NCBI GenBank assembly: GCA_029063695.1
Contig: JAIDNR010000072.1
Location: forward strand, 1-6,710
Source of the DNA: Ruminococcus sp.
GTDB lineage: Bacteria; Bacillota; Clostridia; Oscillospirales; Ruminococcaceae
Reading direction: 5' to 3'
Length of the DNA: 6,710 nt
Made by a program: the position numbers and the translations under genes. Below the pieces are notes generated by a model, which was not told where the DNA came from, searched no databases, and was given only the letters and a program-made list of their open reading frames with translations. This document shows positions 1 through 6,638 of the stretch, piece by piece; the stretch's first letter is position 1, and each line of letters begins with the position of its first letter.

Positions 1-1
1 T

Positions 2-148
2 ACCTATACTATTACAGATTATTTTATAGTTGAACCAAATGAAATATGGATACTCAATGATTTTAATGATGACAGGATTACTATTGTCACCTGTACTGAT
101 GATGGTACTCAGCGTCAGGTTGTTGTCGGAATCAGAAGTTATGAATAA
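2..148 (+). CDS. Sortase, C-terminal fragment (5' end outside window)
   Basis: This is the last 48 codons of a gene that enters from the left and stops at TAA 146-148. Sortases are membrane-bound cysteine transpeptidases that join secreted proteins carrying an LPXTG-like signal to the cell wall. The fragment reads DYFIVEPNEIWIL, then ITIVTCTDDG, then QRQVVVG. This matches the end of the sortase fold: the catalytic Cys in the 'TCT' motif (codon 92-94) on strand beta-7 and the catalytic Arg (codon 113-115) on strand beta-8. The Cys-to-Arg spacing is only seven residues, which suggests a class B- or D-like enzyme rather than class A, but the class cannot be settled without the N-terminal part and the catalytic His. 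It is convergent with a dockerin-bearing cellulase. In R. flavefaciens the cellulosome is anchored to the wall by a sortase substrate (ScaE), so a role in anchoring is plausible but inferred. Confidence 0.85.
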   Translation, partial: TYTITDYFIVEPNEIWILNDFNDDRITIVTCTDDGTQRQVVVGIRSYE

Positions 149-186
149 ATAGCCTGTAATATTCTCGATTACTGTAAATAAAACTC

Positions 187-214
187 AAGCCGCAGTTTTT
201 AGCTGCGGCTTTTT
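187..214 (+). terminator. Intrinsic terminator of the sortase gene, probably bidirectional
   Basis: The arms AAGCCGCAG (187-195) and CTGCGGCTT (203-211) pair perfectly over 9 bp around a 7-base loop, and the + strand continues with a run of T to 214. It lies 38 bases after the sortase stop. Read on the minus strand, the same hairpin follows the cellulase stop (229) by 17 bases and is followed by GAGTTTTATTT, a weaker U-rich tail. One hairpin therefore probably serves both convergent genes. Confidence 0.85.
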
Positions 215-228
215 GAATATATATCTGA

Positions 229-2406
229 TTATTCAGCAAGAAGTTCATTATAATGTTCCATAGTAATCGGCAGTTCGGACTGCTTGATTTTTTTGGCTTC
301 AATAAGCTGAAGTGCCACAGCGTCTGCACCTGTTACACCGTCGCCCTGATTGACAATATCGGCATTGATTTGACCCTGTTTGCTGAGAGCATATTCGTCG
401 GGATTACCCATGTGCTGAACGATAGCAGTTGCATCAGCAATATCAACAGAGCCGTCCTCATTTGCATCACCAATAAGTGTCTTGTCTGTGATTACAATAG
501 TAGTTGTTGTTGTATTATCAACAGGAACTGCTGCTGTAGTTGTTTCCTGTGCATTTTCGGATTTGAAGTTATATGTTGTCATTTCAGCAGACTTATCATC
601 ACACCACCAAATCTGAATCTGTGCGGAAGAAATGCTTGCCGGAATTGAAGAAATGTCAACTTCAACATTAAGTTTGCCATCAGCACCGATTTTTCCTTCC
701 CATTCAAGAGAAGTCCAGTCAGCACCCATATAGCCTACACAGCCATTTGTTGTTGAACCTGATGCACCTTCAATAGTGAATGTAAGGATATTGGAAGTTC
801 CTCTGTTTGCGAGTTCAATTTCATAAACTTTTGTATCGTCCTCAGGCGGGTCAACGACTGTACCGCCACCGATTATAGCGATTGCTTCAACATTAGTCTT
901 GCTGTTTGTTCTTACGAAAAGGTGTGCAATATCAGCAGGGTCGCCACTCCATGCAGCCTTGATGTGTTCAGATGAATAGTAAGCGATACCGTCCGCATCA
1001 TCATAAGGCTTTATTTCAGTCCAGTTATCCCATGCACCATCACATACAGCAATAACAGGAGCTTCGCCTGTGAACTTAACAGCAACGTCTCCGTTTTCAA
1101 GAAGTTTCCAGTCAGCATTAAGACCTGGCGTGCAGTTACCGTCCTTTACAGCTGCATCAAGACTGTATGTTTTGTCAATGAGCTGTGTGCCTGTTGAGAT
1201 GTCATCATGTTCAATAACAGGGGATTTTCTTGCACTGCCCCATACTATTGTACTATCATCAAGTACTTTAAGCATTGTATCAATAACAGGTTCTGAATTT
1301 TCATACCATGTGCAGTTACTTCTGTTGAGATAGCCATGATTTTCAGCTTTGTTAGTTCCGCCGATACTGTTGTTATCCCAGATAACGCATGGGAAACCAT
1401 AAGTTTTTGTTGTTGAAAGATAAACCTCAGCCCATTCGCATCTTGCCTCAGTATTATTATAGTCAGAAGCACTGAATTCACCAAGAACAACAGGAATATC
1501 CTTATCGCTGAAAGTCTTTCTGATACCATCCATTATGTTGATGAGTTCATTTTTATTGGCTTCTGTGAATACAGAATGGTCTGCATCAGCGTCCATAGCA
1601 AAGCTGTATGGTGAATAAGCGTGAACAGAAGCAGCAACAAAGTCATCATCAGAAATAATAGTTTTTGACATCATAGATACGTCGCTTGATGCACAATAGC
1701 TTGGCATCATGACAAGACGTGTATCGTTGTTTCCGCCTGCTTTACGGATAACGTTGAGAGCATCTTCGTTGATTTTATTAATAGTATCAACTTCATCATC
1801 ATGAGGACCCCACCATTCGTGGTCTGTTCCTGTAGCACGAGGTTCGTTCATTGTCTCGAAAATAAGATGCTGGTCGTAGTCCTTGAAAGTTTCGGCAAGC
1901 TGTTTCCAGATAGCTGTAACAAATCCTGAAATCTCCTCATAGTCAGCACCGAGAGTTGAGCGGTTCTGATAAGGCTCTTCATGGTGAAGATTAAGGATAA
2001 CATACATATCATTATTGTAGCAGTGGTCAACGACTTCCTTTACACGAGCAAGCCATTCAGCATCGATTGTGTAGTTTTCGTCAACGTGCTGATACCACGT
2101 TACAGGTACACGGATTGTATTGAATCCCTTTGCTTTTACAGTGTCAAGCATTTCGTTGGTGGTTTTCGGGTTGCCCCAGCAGGTTTCGGATTCGAGTCCC
2201 ATTTTATCAACTCTGTTGTCGTAAGCATCAAAAGAGTTGCCAAGATTCCAGCCAAGACCCATATCTTCTGTAATTTCAAAAGCTGTTTTAACTTCAACAG
2301 CTTCAGCGTCTGAAATATCAACTACAGACGAGAAGTTGATACAGGCTGTCATACAGGCAGCGGCGGAAATCATGCTTATAATTCGAGTAATTTTTGATTT
2401 AACCAT
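229..2406 (-). CDS. Cellulosomal GH5 endoglucanase-type glycoside hydrolase with two ancillary modules and a dockerin
   Basis: A 725-residue secreted enzyme that should cleave beta-1,4-glucan or a related plant polysaccharide. Residues 1-36 form a signal peptide: basic MVKSKITR, a hydrophobic core, and a possible cut after AEA (residue 36). Residues ~40-392 are a GH5 barrel, probably subfamily 4, with GWNLGNS at 52, RVPVTW at 99, NLHHE at 139, acid/base Glu188 in NEP, His262 and Tyr264 in HAYSPY, nucleophile Glu310 in VLGEF, and Trp343 in IWDN. Residues ~405-515 and ~524-616 are two beta-rich modules with many Trp/Tyr, probably carbohydrate-binding (CBM80-like is a candidate, unverified). A Thr-rich linker (617-642) leads to a dockerin (643-713) with calcium ligands around Asp647, Asn649, Asp651 and Asp658, and a second loop at Asp683-Asp695. 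The dockerin implies docking to a scaffoldin cohesin. The start is fixed by GGGAGGG at 2414-2420, seven bases before ATG. Substrate specificity cannot be read from the sequence. Confidence 0.93.
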   Translation of the reverse strand: MVKSKITRIISMISAAACMTACINFSSVVDISDAEAVEVKTAFEITEDMGLGWNLGNSFDAYDNRVDKMGLESETCWGNPKTTNEMLDTVKAKGFNTIRVPVTWYQHVDENYTIDAEWLARVKEVVDHCYNNDMYVILNLHHEEPYQNRSTLGADYEEISGFVTAIWKQLAETFKDYDQHLIFETMNEPRATGTDHEWWGPHDDEVDTINKINEDALNVIRKAGGNNDTRLVMMPSYCASSDVSMMSKTIISDDDFVAASVHAYSPYSFAMDADADHSVFTEANKNELINIMDGIRKTFSDKDIPVVLGEFSASDYNNTEARCEWAEVYLSTTKTYGFPCVIWDNNSIGGTNKAENHGYLNRSNCTWYENSEPVIDTMLKVLDDSTIVWGSARKSPVIEHDDISTGTQLIDKTYSLDAAVKDGNCTPGLNADWKLLENGDVAVKFTGEAPVIAVCDGAWDNWTEIKPYDDADGIAYYSSEHIKAAWSGDPADIAHLFVRTNSKTNVEAIAIIGGGTVVDPPEDDTKVYEIELANRGTSNILTFTIEGASGSTTNGCVGYMGADWTSLEWEGKIGADGKLNVEVDISSIPASISSAQIQIWWCDDKSAEMTTYNFKSENAQETTTAAVPVDNTTTTTIVITDKTLIGDANEDGSVDIADATAIVQHMGNPDEYALSKQGQINADIVNQGDGVTGADAVALQLIEAKKIKQSELPITMEHYNELLAE

Positions 2407-2474
2407 AATAATACCCTCCCAAAATGGTATATTTTTTGCAGAAAAATTCAGTGCAAATTTTTCCGTTCAATTTA

Positions 2475-2503
2475 ATTGTAACATATTGTTTAAAAAACGT
2501 CAA
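2475..2503 (-). promoter_or_regulatory. Sigma-A-type promoter of the cellulase gene
   Basis: On the minus strand, TTGACG (2498-2503) and TACAAT (2475-2480) are separated by exactly 17 bases. A TG at the extended -10 position (TGT directly before TACAAT) strengthens the match. Transcription would start near 2468 and leave a leader of about 60 bases before the ATG. The leader contains a weak inverted repeat, TTTGCA (2435-2440) with TGCAAA (2452-2457). No known riboswitch is apparent. It gives the cellulase a promoter separate from the upstream amino acid operon. Confidence 0.75.
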
Positions 2504-2529
2504 TGTTTTTTGTTGAATTTGCAGTGTAG

Positions 2530-2548
2530 AAATATTATAATAATATTT
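2530..2548. repeat. AT-rich inverted repeat upstream of the cellulase promoter
   Basis: AAATATTA (2530-2537) and TAATATTT (2541-2548) form a perfect 8-bp inverted repeat with a 3-base centre. It is centred about 70 bases upstream of the predicted start of the cellulase transcript. It could be a regulator binding site or an A/T-rich element that assists RNA polymerase. Because it is entirely A/T, chance is a real alternative. Confidence 0.3.
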
Positions 2549-2588
2549 GGTCAAAACGACTGATAAATTTATAAAATCAAATCAAATT

Positions 2589-2605
2589 ATTAAATATGAT
2601 TTAAT
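2589..2605 (-). terminator. Possible weak AT-only hairpin after the small membrane protein gene
   Basis: ATTAAAT (2589-2595) and ATTTAAT (2599-2605) pair over 7 bp around a 3-base loop. It lies 10 bases after the TAG stop (2616-2618) of the minus-strand gene upstream. It is followed on that strand by a moderately T-rich stretch. With no G-C pair it would be a poor terminator, so the operon may read through toward the cellulase. A shorter palindrome, ATAAATTTAT, lies at 2563-2572. Confidence 0.25.
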
Positions 2606-2615
2606 TTGTTAAAAC

Positions 2616-3005
2616 CTATTTATATTTTTTGCGGGTACGGTTCTGATAGTCGGTTTTTTCTTCCCAATCATCACCGATATATTTTCGGCAGATTCCTTTC
2701 AGAAATGCTATATCGTCCGTAAGTCTGTCTATATGGGCATTTATTTTTTTTGCATCAAATGAATATTTCACAGCGTAGTCAATATAATCCTGCACCCACT
2801 GTTTTATATGTTCAATGTCATAACCCTCTTTTTCAGCGATTTCTTCGGGTGTGGAATTTTTTTTAAGTACCTGCACAGCAAATTTTTCCTGAGTTTTCTT
2901 ATCAGGGTCATCTTTGGGTTTGGGTGGTTCTTTGGGGGATTTAAAAATTAATGAGGCAAGCCATATTACAAATACAAAAACTGAAATAAAAAATAAATCA
3001 CCCAT
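2616..3005 (-). CDS. Small membrane-anchored protein with a helix-turn-helix-like segment (function unknown)
   Basis: A 129-residue protein that I cannot assign to a characterised family. Residues 4-21 form one hydrophobic membrane segment (FFISVFVFVIWLASLIF), so the rest is probably cytoplasmic. Residues 22-38 are a Pro/Lys/Asp-rich hinge. Residues ~41-78 (KFAVQVLKK, then STPEEIAEKEGYDIEHIKQWV) have the pattern of a helix-turn-helix like that of IS3-type transposase OrfA proteins. Residues ~83-108 form an amphipathic helix that could dimerise, and the C-terminus is strongly basic. The gene starts 20 bases after the methionine synthase stop. Its ATG is preceded by GGGGTGA (3010-3016), so it is very likely the last gene of that operon. 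There are no DDE catalytic residues, terminal repeats or partner gene, so it is not an active transposase. A role in DNA binding at the membrane or as an adaptor is only a guess. Confidence 0.8.
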   Translation of the reverse strand: MGDLFFISVFVFVIWLASLIFKSPKEPPKPKDDPDKKTQEKFAVQVLKKNSTPEEIAEKEGYDIEHIKQWVQDYIDYAVKYSFDAKKINAHIDRLTDDIAFLKGICRKYIGDDWEEKTDYQNRTRKKYK

Positions 3006-3025
3006 GAAATCACCCCGTTTTCTTA

Positions 3026-5377
3026 TCAGGAGTATATTTCTCCTGCTATATCGACAGTCTGTTTGGCATCTTTTGCATAGAAATCAGCATGAATCTGTTC
3101 AGCATATGAAGCAGTCAGAACCGCACCGCCGATAACTGTTTTACATTCCGGATATTTTTCATTGAGAAGTGAGACGGTTTCAGCCATTGCACCTAAAGTT
3201 GTTGTCATAAGTGCCGAAAGTCCGACGAGCCTGACTTTATGTTCAATTGCCGTATTCACAACAGTTTCGGGCGGAACGTCCTTGCCCAAATCAATTACAG
3301 TGAAACCGTAACTTTCAAGCAGGACTTTAACAATATTTTTTCCGATGTCATGAATATCGCCTTTTACCGTAGCAAGAACTATTTTCCCTTTTGATACTGC
3401 TTTTTCTCCCGAATCGGCAAGCTTTTCTTTGATAATATCAAAACAAGCCTGTGCAGAACCTGCCGTTAAAATAAGCTGAGGGAGAAATATTGTACCCTTT
3501 TCAAATTTTTCACCTGCCGAATCAAGTGCGGGAATGAGATAATTGTTGATAATATCCATAGGTTCAGCAGATTTAATAAGTTCTTTTACAGCATTCACAG
3601 CATCTGATTTCAGTCCGTTTTCCACTGCATATATCAAATCGGGAGCGGATTTTTCCGTACTTACGGGTTTTGTTGCAGACTGATTTGCATATACTGCAAT
3701 AAAATCTTTGGAATCCCTGTCAATTCCTGCAAGAAGTTTGTATGCACGGACAGCACCGATAATTGAATCAACATTCGGATTTATAATAGGCAAATCAAGT
3801 CCCATTTGAAGTGCCATTGTAAGAAATGTACGTGTAATTGTCTCGCGGTTTGGAAGTCCGAAAGATATATTTGATACTCCGAGAACGGTTTTAAGACCGA
3901 GTTCTGTCTTTACTCTGTGAAGCGCATTCAGTGTTTCGGGTACGCCGTCTTGCTCCGCTGATGCCGTAAGAGTAAGGCAGTCTATGAATACATCTTCTTT
4001 GGGAATGCCATATTCCATAGCTCTGTGCATTATTTTTTCGGCGATTGCAAAGCGTCCTTCGGCAGTTTTCGGAATGCCGTTCTTATCAAGAGTAAGACCG
4101 ACAACAGACGCACCGTATTTCTTTACAAGCGGAAGTATTGTGTCAAGTGACTCGTTCTCGCCGTTAACTGAATTTACAATAGCCTTGCCGTTGTATACTC
4201 TTAATCCTGCTTCCAGTACGGCAGGAATTGTTGAATCAAGCTGTAAGGGTGCATCGCATACACCCTGAATTGCCTTGACTGATTCAATCATCATTTCTTT
4301 TTCGTCAATATCAGGAAGTCCGACATTGACATCAAGTATTTCAGCTCCTGCGTGAACCTGTTCAACAGCCTGAGACAGAATATAGTCAATATCATGTTCA
4401 ATAAGAGCCTGTTTAAAGCGTTTCTTTCCTGTGGGATTGATTCTTTCACCGATGACACGAGGCTGATTTATTTCAATACAGTTCACTGCTGAACATACAA
4501 TGCTTTTTCGTATGATGTCCTGCGGAGTGTATCTGCAATCGGCAAGTGCATTTATAACGGCTGATATATGTGCAGGAGTAGTTCCGCAGCAGCCGCCGAA
4601 AATTTTTACTCCGACTTGCGCAAGTTTTACCGCACTTTCGGCGAATTGTTTAGGAGTTACATTGAATTTGTTCGTAACAGGGTCGGGAAGTCCTGCATTC
4701 GGCTTTGCGATTACAGGCAGGATTGTAAGCGAACATATTTTCCTGATAATCGGATACAGTTCATCAGGACCGAGAGAGCAGTTCACACCTATTGCATCTG
4801 CACCAAGTCCCTCAAGTACAGCAATCATACATTCAGGTGATACACCTGTAAAAGTACGCATATTTTCTTCAAAAGTCATTGTTACAAGTACGGGCTTATC
4901 GGAATTTTCTTTTGCCGCAAGAAGTGCCGCTTTTACTTCATATAAATCCGTCATTGTTTCGATTACGATTAAATCAGCATCAGAACCTGCAATTACGATT
5001 TCTTTGTAGAGTTCGTAAGCCTGCTCAAATTTCATTGTTCCTGACGGTTCTAGAAGTTGTCCGAGAGAACCCATATCAAGTGCGACGAGAGCATTTCCCG
5101 ATTTTCTGGCATTTTCCACACCTGCCGATACAACGTCGGCAACAGTATATCCACTGTCGGTAAGTTTAAGTTTATTTGCACCAAAAGTATTGGCATAGAT
5201 TATATCTGCTCCTGCCTCGATATACTGTTTATGGATATTGATAATATCCTGTGGATTAGTTATATTGAGAAGTTCGGGAATATGACTTTCGATTCCCATT
5301 GATTGCAGCATTGTACCCATTCCGCCGTCAAGAAAAACAAATTCCGAGTTTTCAAGCAAATCATAGAAGTTAATCAT
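3026..5377 (-). CDS. metH: Cobalamin-dependent methionine synthase, short form without the reactivation domain
   Basis: This cytosolic enzyme transfers a methyl group from 5-methyltetrahydrofolate through cobalamin to homocysteine, giving methionine. It has 783 residues, against about 1,230 in E. coli MetH. Residues 1-285 are the homocysteine/zinc barrel (LDGGMGTML at 16, ANTFGAN at 62), with zinc ligands Cys200 (GVNC), Cys263 and Cys264 (GGCCGT). Residues ~300-560 are the pterin-binding barrel (GERINPTG at 310, LDVNVG at 348, GVSNISFGLPN at 500). Residues ~575-660 form the helical B12 cap. Residues ~663-783 form the Rossmann B12 domain, with the lower cobalt ligand His676 in DIHDIG, Ser721 and IGGA at 749. 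The chain ends there, so the AdoMet-dependent reactivation domain is absent, as in many clostridial and Thermotoga forms. A separate reactivation protein would be needed, and none lies in this window. GAGG (5387-5390) supports the start. The gene follows pheA by 31 bases, too short a gap for a SAM riboswitch. Confidence 0.93.
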   Translation of the reverse strand: MINFYDLLENSEFVFLDGGMGTMLQSMGIESHIPELLNITNPQDIINIHKQYIEAGADIIYANTFGANKLKLTDSGYTVADVVSAGVENARKSGNALVALDMGSLGQLLEPSGTMKFEQAYELYKEIVIAGSDADLIVIETMTDLYEVKAALLAAKENSDKPVLVTMTFEENMRTFTGVSPECMIAVLEGLGADAIGVNCSLGPDELYPIIRKICSLTILPVIAKPNAGLPDPVTNKFNVTPKQFAESAVKLAQVGVKIFGGCCGTTPAHISAVINALADCRYTPQDIIRKSIVCSAVNCIEINQPRVIGERINPTGKKRFKQALIEHDIDYILSQAVEQVHAGAEILDVNVGLPDIDEKEMMIESVKAIQGVCDAPLQLDSTIPAVLEAGLRVYNGKAIVNSVNGENESLDTILPLVKKYGASVVGLTLDKNGIPKTAEGRFAIAEKIMHRAMEYGIPKEDVFIDCLTLTASAEQDGVPETLNALHRVKTELGLKTVLGVSNISFGLPNRETITRTFLTMALQMGLDLPIINPNVDSIIGAVRAYKLLAGIDRDSKDFIAVYANQSATKPVSTEKSAPDLIYAVENGLKSDAVNAVKELIKSAEPMDIINNYLIPALDSAGEKFEKGTIFLPQLILTAGSAQACFDIIKEKLADSGEKAVSKGKIVLATVKGDIHDIGKNIVKVLLESYGFTVIDLGKDVPPETVVNTAIEHKVRLVGLSALMTTTLGAMAETVSLLNEKYPECKTVIGGAVLTASYAEQIHADFYAKDAKQTVDIAGEIYS

Positions 5378-5408
5378 AAATAAAACCTCATTTCTTACAA
5401 GGTATCAG

Positions 5409-6524
5409 TCATATATTTCTGAAAGTACCGAGAAATCTGAAATATTCGACGTTTTCGTCTAAGTCATTCATAAGAGCCTTGACAGCAGGGTCATTGATTC
5501 TGCCGTCGAAATCAAGATAGAACATCACATTGAAACTGCCGTCTTTCAGCGGTCTGCTTTCGATTTTCTGTAAGTTCATGCCGTTTACATAGAATTTAGT
5601 TAAAAGTCTGTACAGGCTTCCCTCAGTATCGGGAATTTTAAACATAACAGAAATTGAATCTGCTTCAGGATCAATCTGTATATCACGTGAAATGCAGATA
5701 AATTTTGTGCGGTTTACAGAACAGTCAGAAATATTTTTTGAAATAATATCAAGTCCCATCTGTTCAGCACATTCAACAGAACATATAGCGGCTATATTAT
5801 CATTACTCTGAGATACCATTTCGGCCGCTGTTGCAGTATTTCCGTATTCACACGTTTTCAGACCGTGAGCCGTCAGAAAATCACAGCACTGTGCGATTGC
5901 CTGCGGGTGAGAATAAACTGTTTCTATATCATCAATACTTATATTGTTTCTTGCAGCAAGGCAGTGATTGATTTCGACACATACTTCTTTTACAGCATAA
6001 ACGCTGTATTTAGCCATCAAATCGTATGTACTGCTTACAGTTCCGGCAGTTGAATTATATACAGGCAGAATGCCATAATCAAGTTCACCGGATTGTACAG
6101 CGGCGAAAACGTCCTCGAATGTTTTGTAGAAAGTTATCTGTTTTTCACCGAAAATAAGACGTGCAGCAGTTTCAGAGTTTGCTCCCGAAGTACCCTGACA
6201 GCCTATTTTCTGTGCATTTTCAAAATCGGGTGCAATATATGAGCTGCTGTTTCCGTCAGACAGCATTTTTCTGTTCTGAAGAATTTTGCTTATATCCATG
6301 ATTGTAGTAAACAGTGCGGCTGTACCCGATTCAAGTTCTTTGTCGTTTGTGAGCGATTTTATTCTGTCGATTACCTGCTGTTCACGTCCGCTCTGAAATA
6401 CGGGGAGATTGTTTGCTATCTTGTAATCCGCAACACTTTTGCATAGTTCCATACGCTTCATGAAAAGTTCGAGAATCTGCTTATCTATATCGTCAATATT
6501 GTTTCTGAGCTGATTTAAGTCCAT
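5409..6524 (-). CDS. pheA: Bifunctional chorismate mutase/prephenate dehydratase (P-protein)
   Basis: This cytosolic enzyme converts chorismate to prephenate and then phenylpyruvate, the committed steps to phenylalanine. It has 371 residues, the usual P-protein size. Residues 1-87 are an AroQ-type chorismate mutase. Arg7, Arg24, Lys35, Arg47 and Glu48 align with E. coli Arg11, Arg28, Lys39, Arg51 and Glu52, while E. coli Asp48 is Gln44 here. Residues ~106-280 are the prephenate dehydratase domain (CQGTSGANS at 109, YSHPQAIAQC at 204, NRTKF at 271). Residues ~290-368 are the ACT domain that senses phenylalanine (GSLYRLL at 302, ESRP at 322). Two motif positions depart from the usual form: 'PIENS' reads PVYNS (Tyr156 for Glu) and 'TRF' reads TKF (Lys274). 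GGAGG at 6532-6536, seven bases before ATG, fixes the start. It is the first gene of the operon with metH and the small membrane protein gene. Feedback control by phenylalanine is expected from the ACT domain. Confidence 0.93.
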   Translation of the reverse strand: MDLNQLRNNIDDIDKQILELFMKRMELCKSVADYKIANNLPVFQSGREQQVIDRIKSLTNDKELESGTAALFTTIMDISKILQNRKMLSDGNSSSYIAPDFENAQKIGCQGTSGANSETAARLIFGEKQITFYKTFEDVFAAVQSGELDYGILPVYNSTAGTVSSTYDLMAKYSVYAVKEVCVEINHCLAARNNISIDDIETVYSHPQAIAQCCDFLTAHGLKTCEYGNTATAAEMVSQSNDNIAAICSVECAEQMGLDIISKNISDCSVNRTKFICISRDIQIDPEADSISVMFKIPDTEGSLYRLLTKFYVNGMNLQKIESRPLKDGSFNVMFYLDFDGRINDPAVKALMNDLDENVEYFRFLGTFRNI

Positions 6525-6560
6525 ATTTTTTCCTCCAAAGGGATAATTTTGTACTTAATT

Positions 6561-6589
6561 ATTATAACAGATAACGGCAGAAAAATCAA
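6561..6589 (-). promoter_or_regulatory. Sigma-A-type promoter of the pheA-metH operon
   Basis: On the minus strand, TTGATT (6584-6589) and a perfect TATAAT (6561-6566) are 17 bases apart, with an extended -10 TG (TGT before TATAAT). The start would fall near 6554, giving a leader of only about 30 bases that contains little beyond the ribosome binding site. This leaves no room for a T-box, attenuator or riboswitch downstream of this promoter. Confidence 0.8.
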
Positions 6590-6602
6590 GTATATACCGC
6601 AA

Positions 6603-6638
6603 AAAAGAACAATCGTCCACAAAAAAGTGGACGATTGT
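6603..6638 (-). terminator. Strong intrinsic terminator hairpin upstream of the pheA promoter
   Basis: ACAATCGTCCAC (6609-6620) and GTGGACGATTGT (6627-6638) pair perfectly over 12 bp around a 6-base loop. Only the minus strand has a U-rich tail, TCTTTTTT (6608 down to about 6601). It lies upstream of the pheA operon promoter and reads in the same direction. The simplest view is that it ends a minus-strand transcript arriving from beyond 6710. The remaining bases, 6639-6710, are AT-rich, with minus-strand stops in all frames, and I see no gene in them. Confidence 0.8.

Noticed and set aside
253..648. Plus-strand open frame of 131 codons
   Set aside because: It lies entirely opposite the cellulase dockerin, linker and second module, and its Cys/Ile-rich translation resembles no family. 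It is a shadow of the real gene. The same applies to the plus-strand frames opposite metH and pheA.
2407..2468. Structured regulatory leader of the cellulase mRNA
   Set aside because: Only a 6-bp inverted repeat with an 11-base loop is seen, with no resemblance to a known riboswitch. It is too weak to call.
2616..3005. Remnant of an IS3-family transposase OrfA
   Set aside because: The gene is intact, has a membrane segment and its own ribosome binding site, fits the operon spacing, and shows no terminal inverted repeats or OrfB partner.
5378..5408. Possible S-box (SAM) riboswitch before metH
   Set aside because: Only 31 bases separate pheA and metH and they contain just a ribosome binding site. 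A SAM riboswitch needs roughly 100 bases or more.
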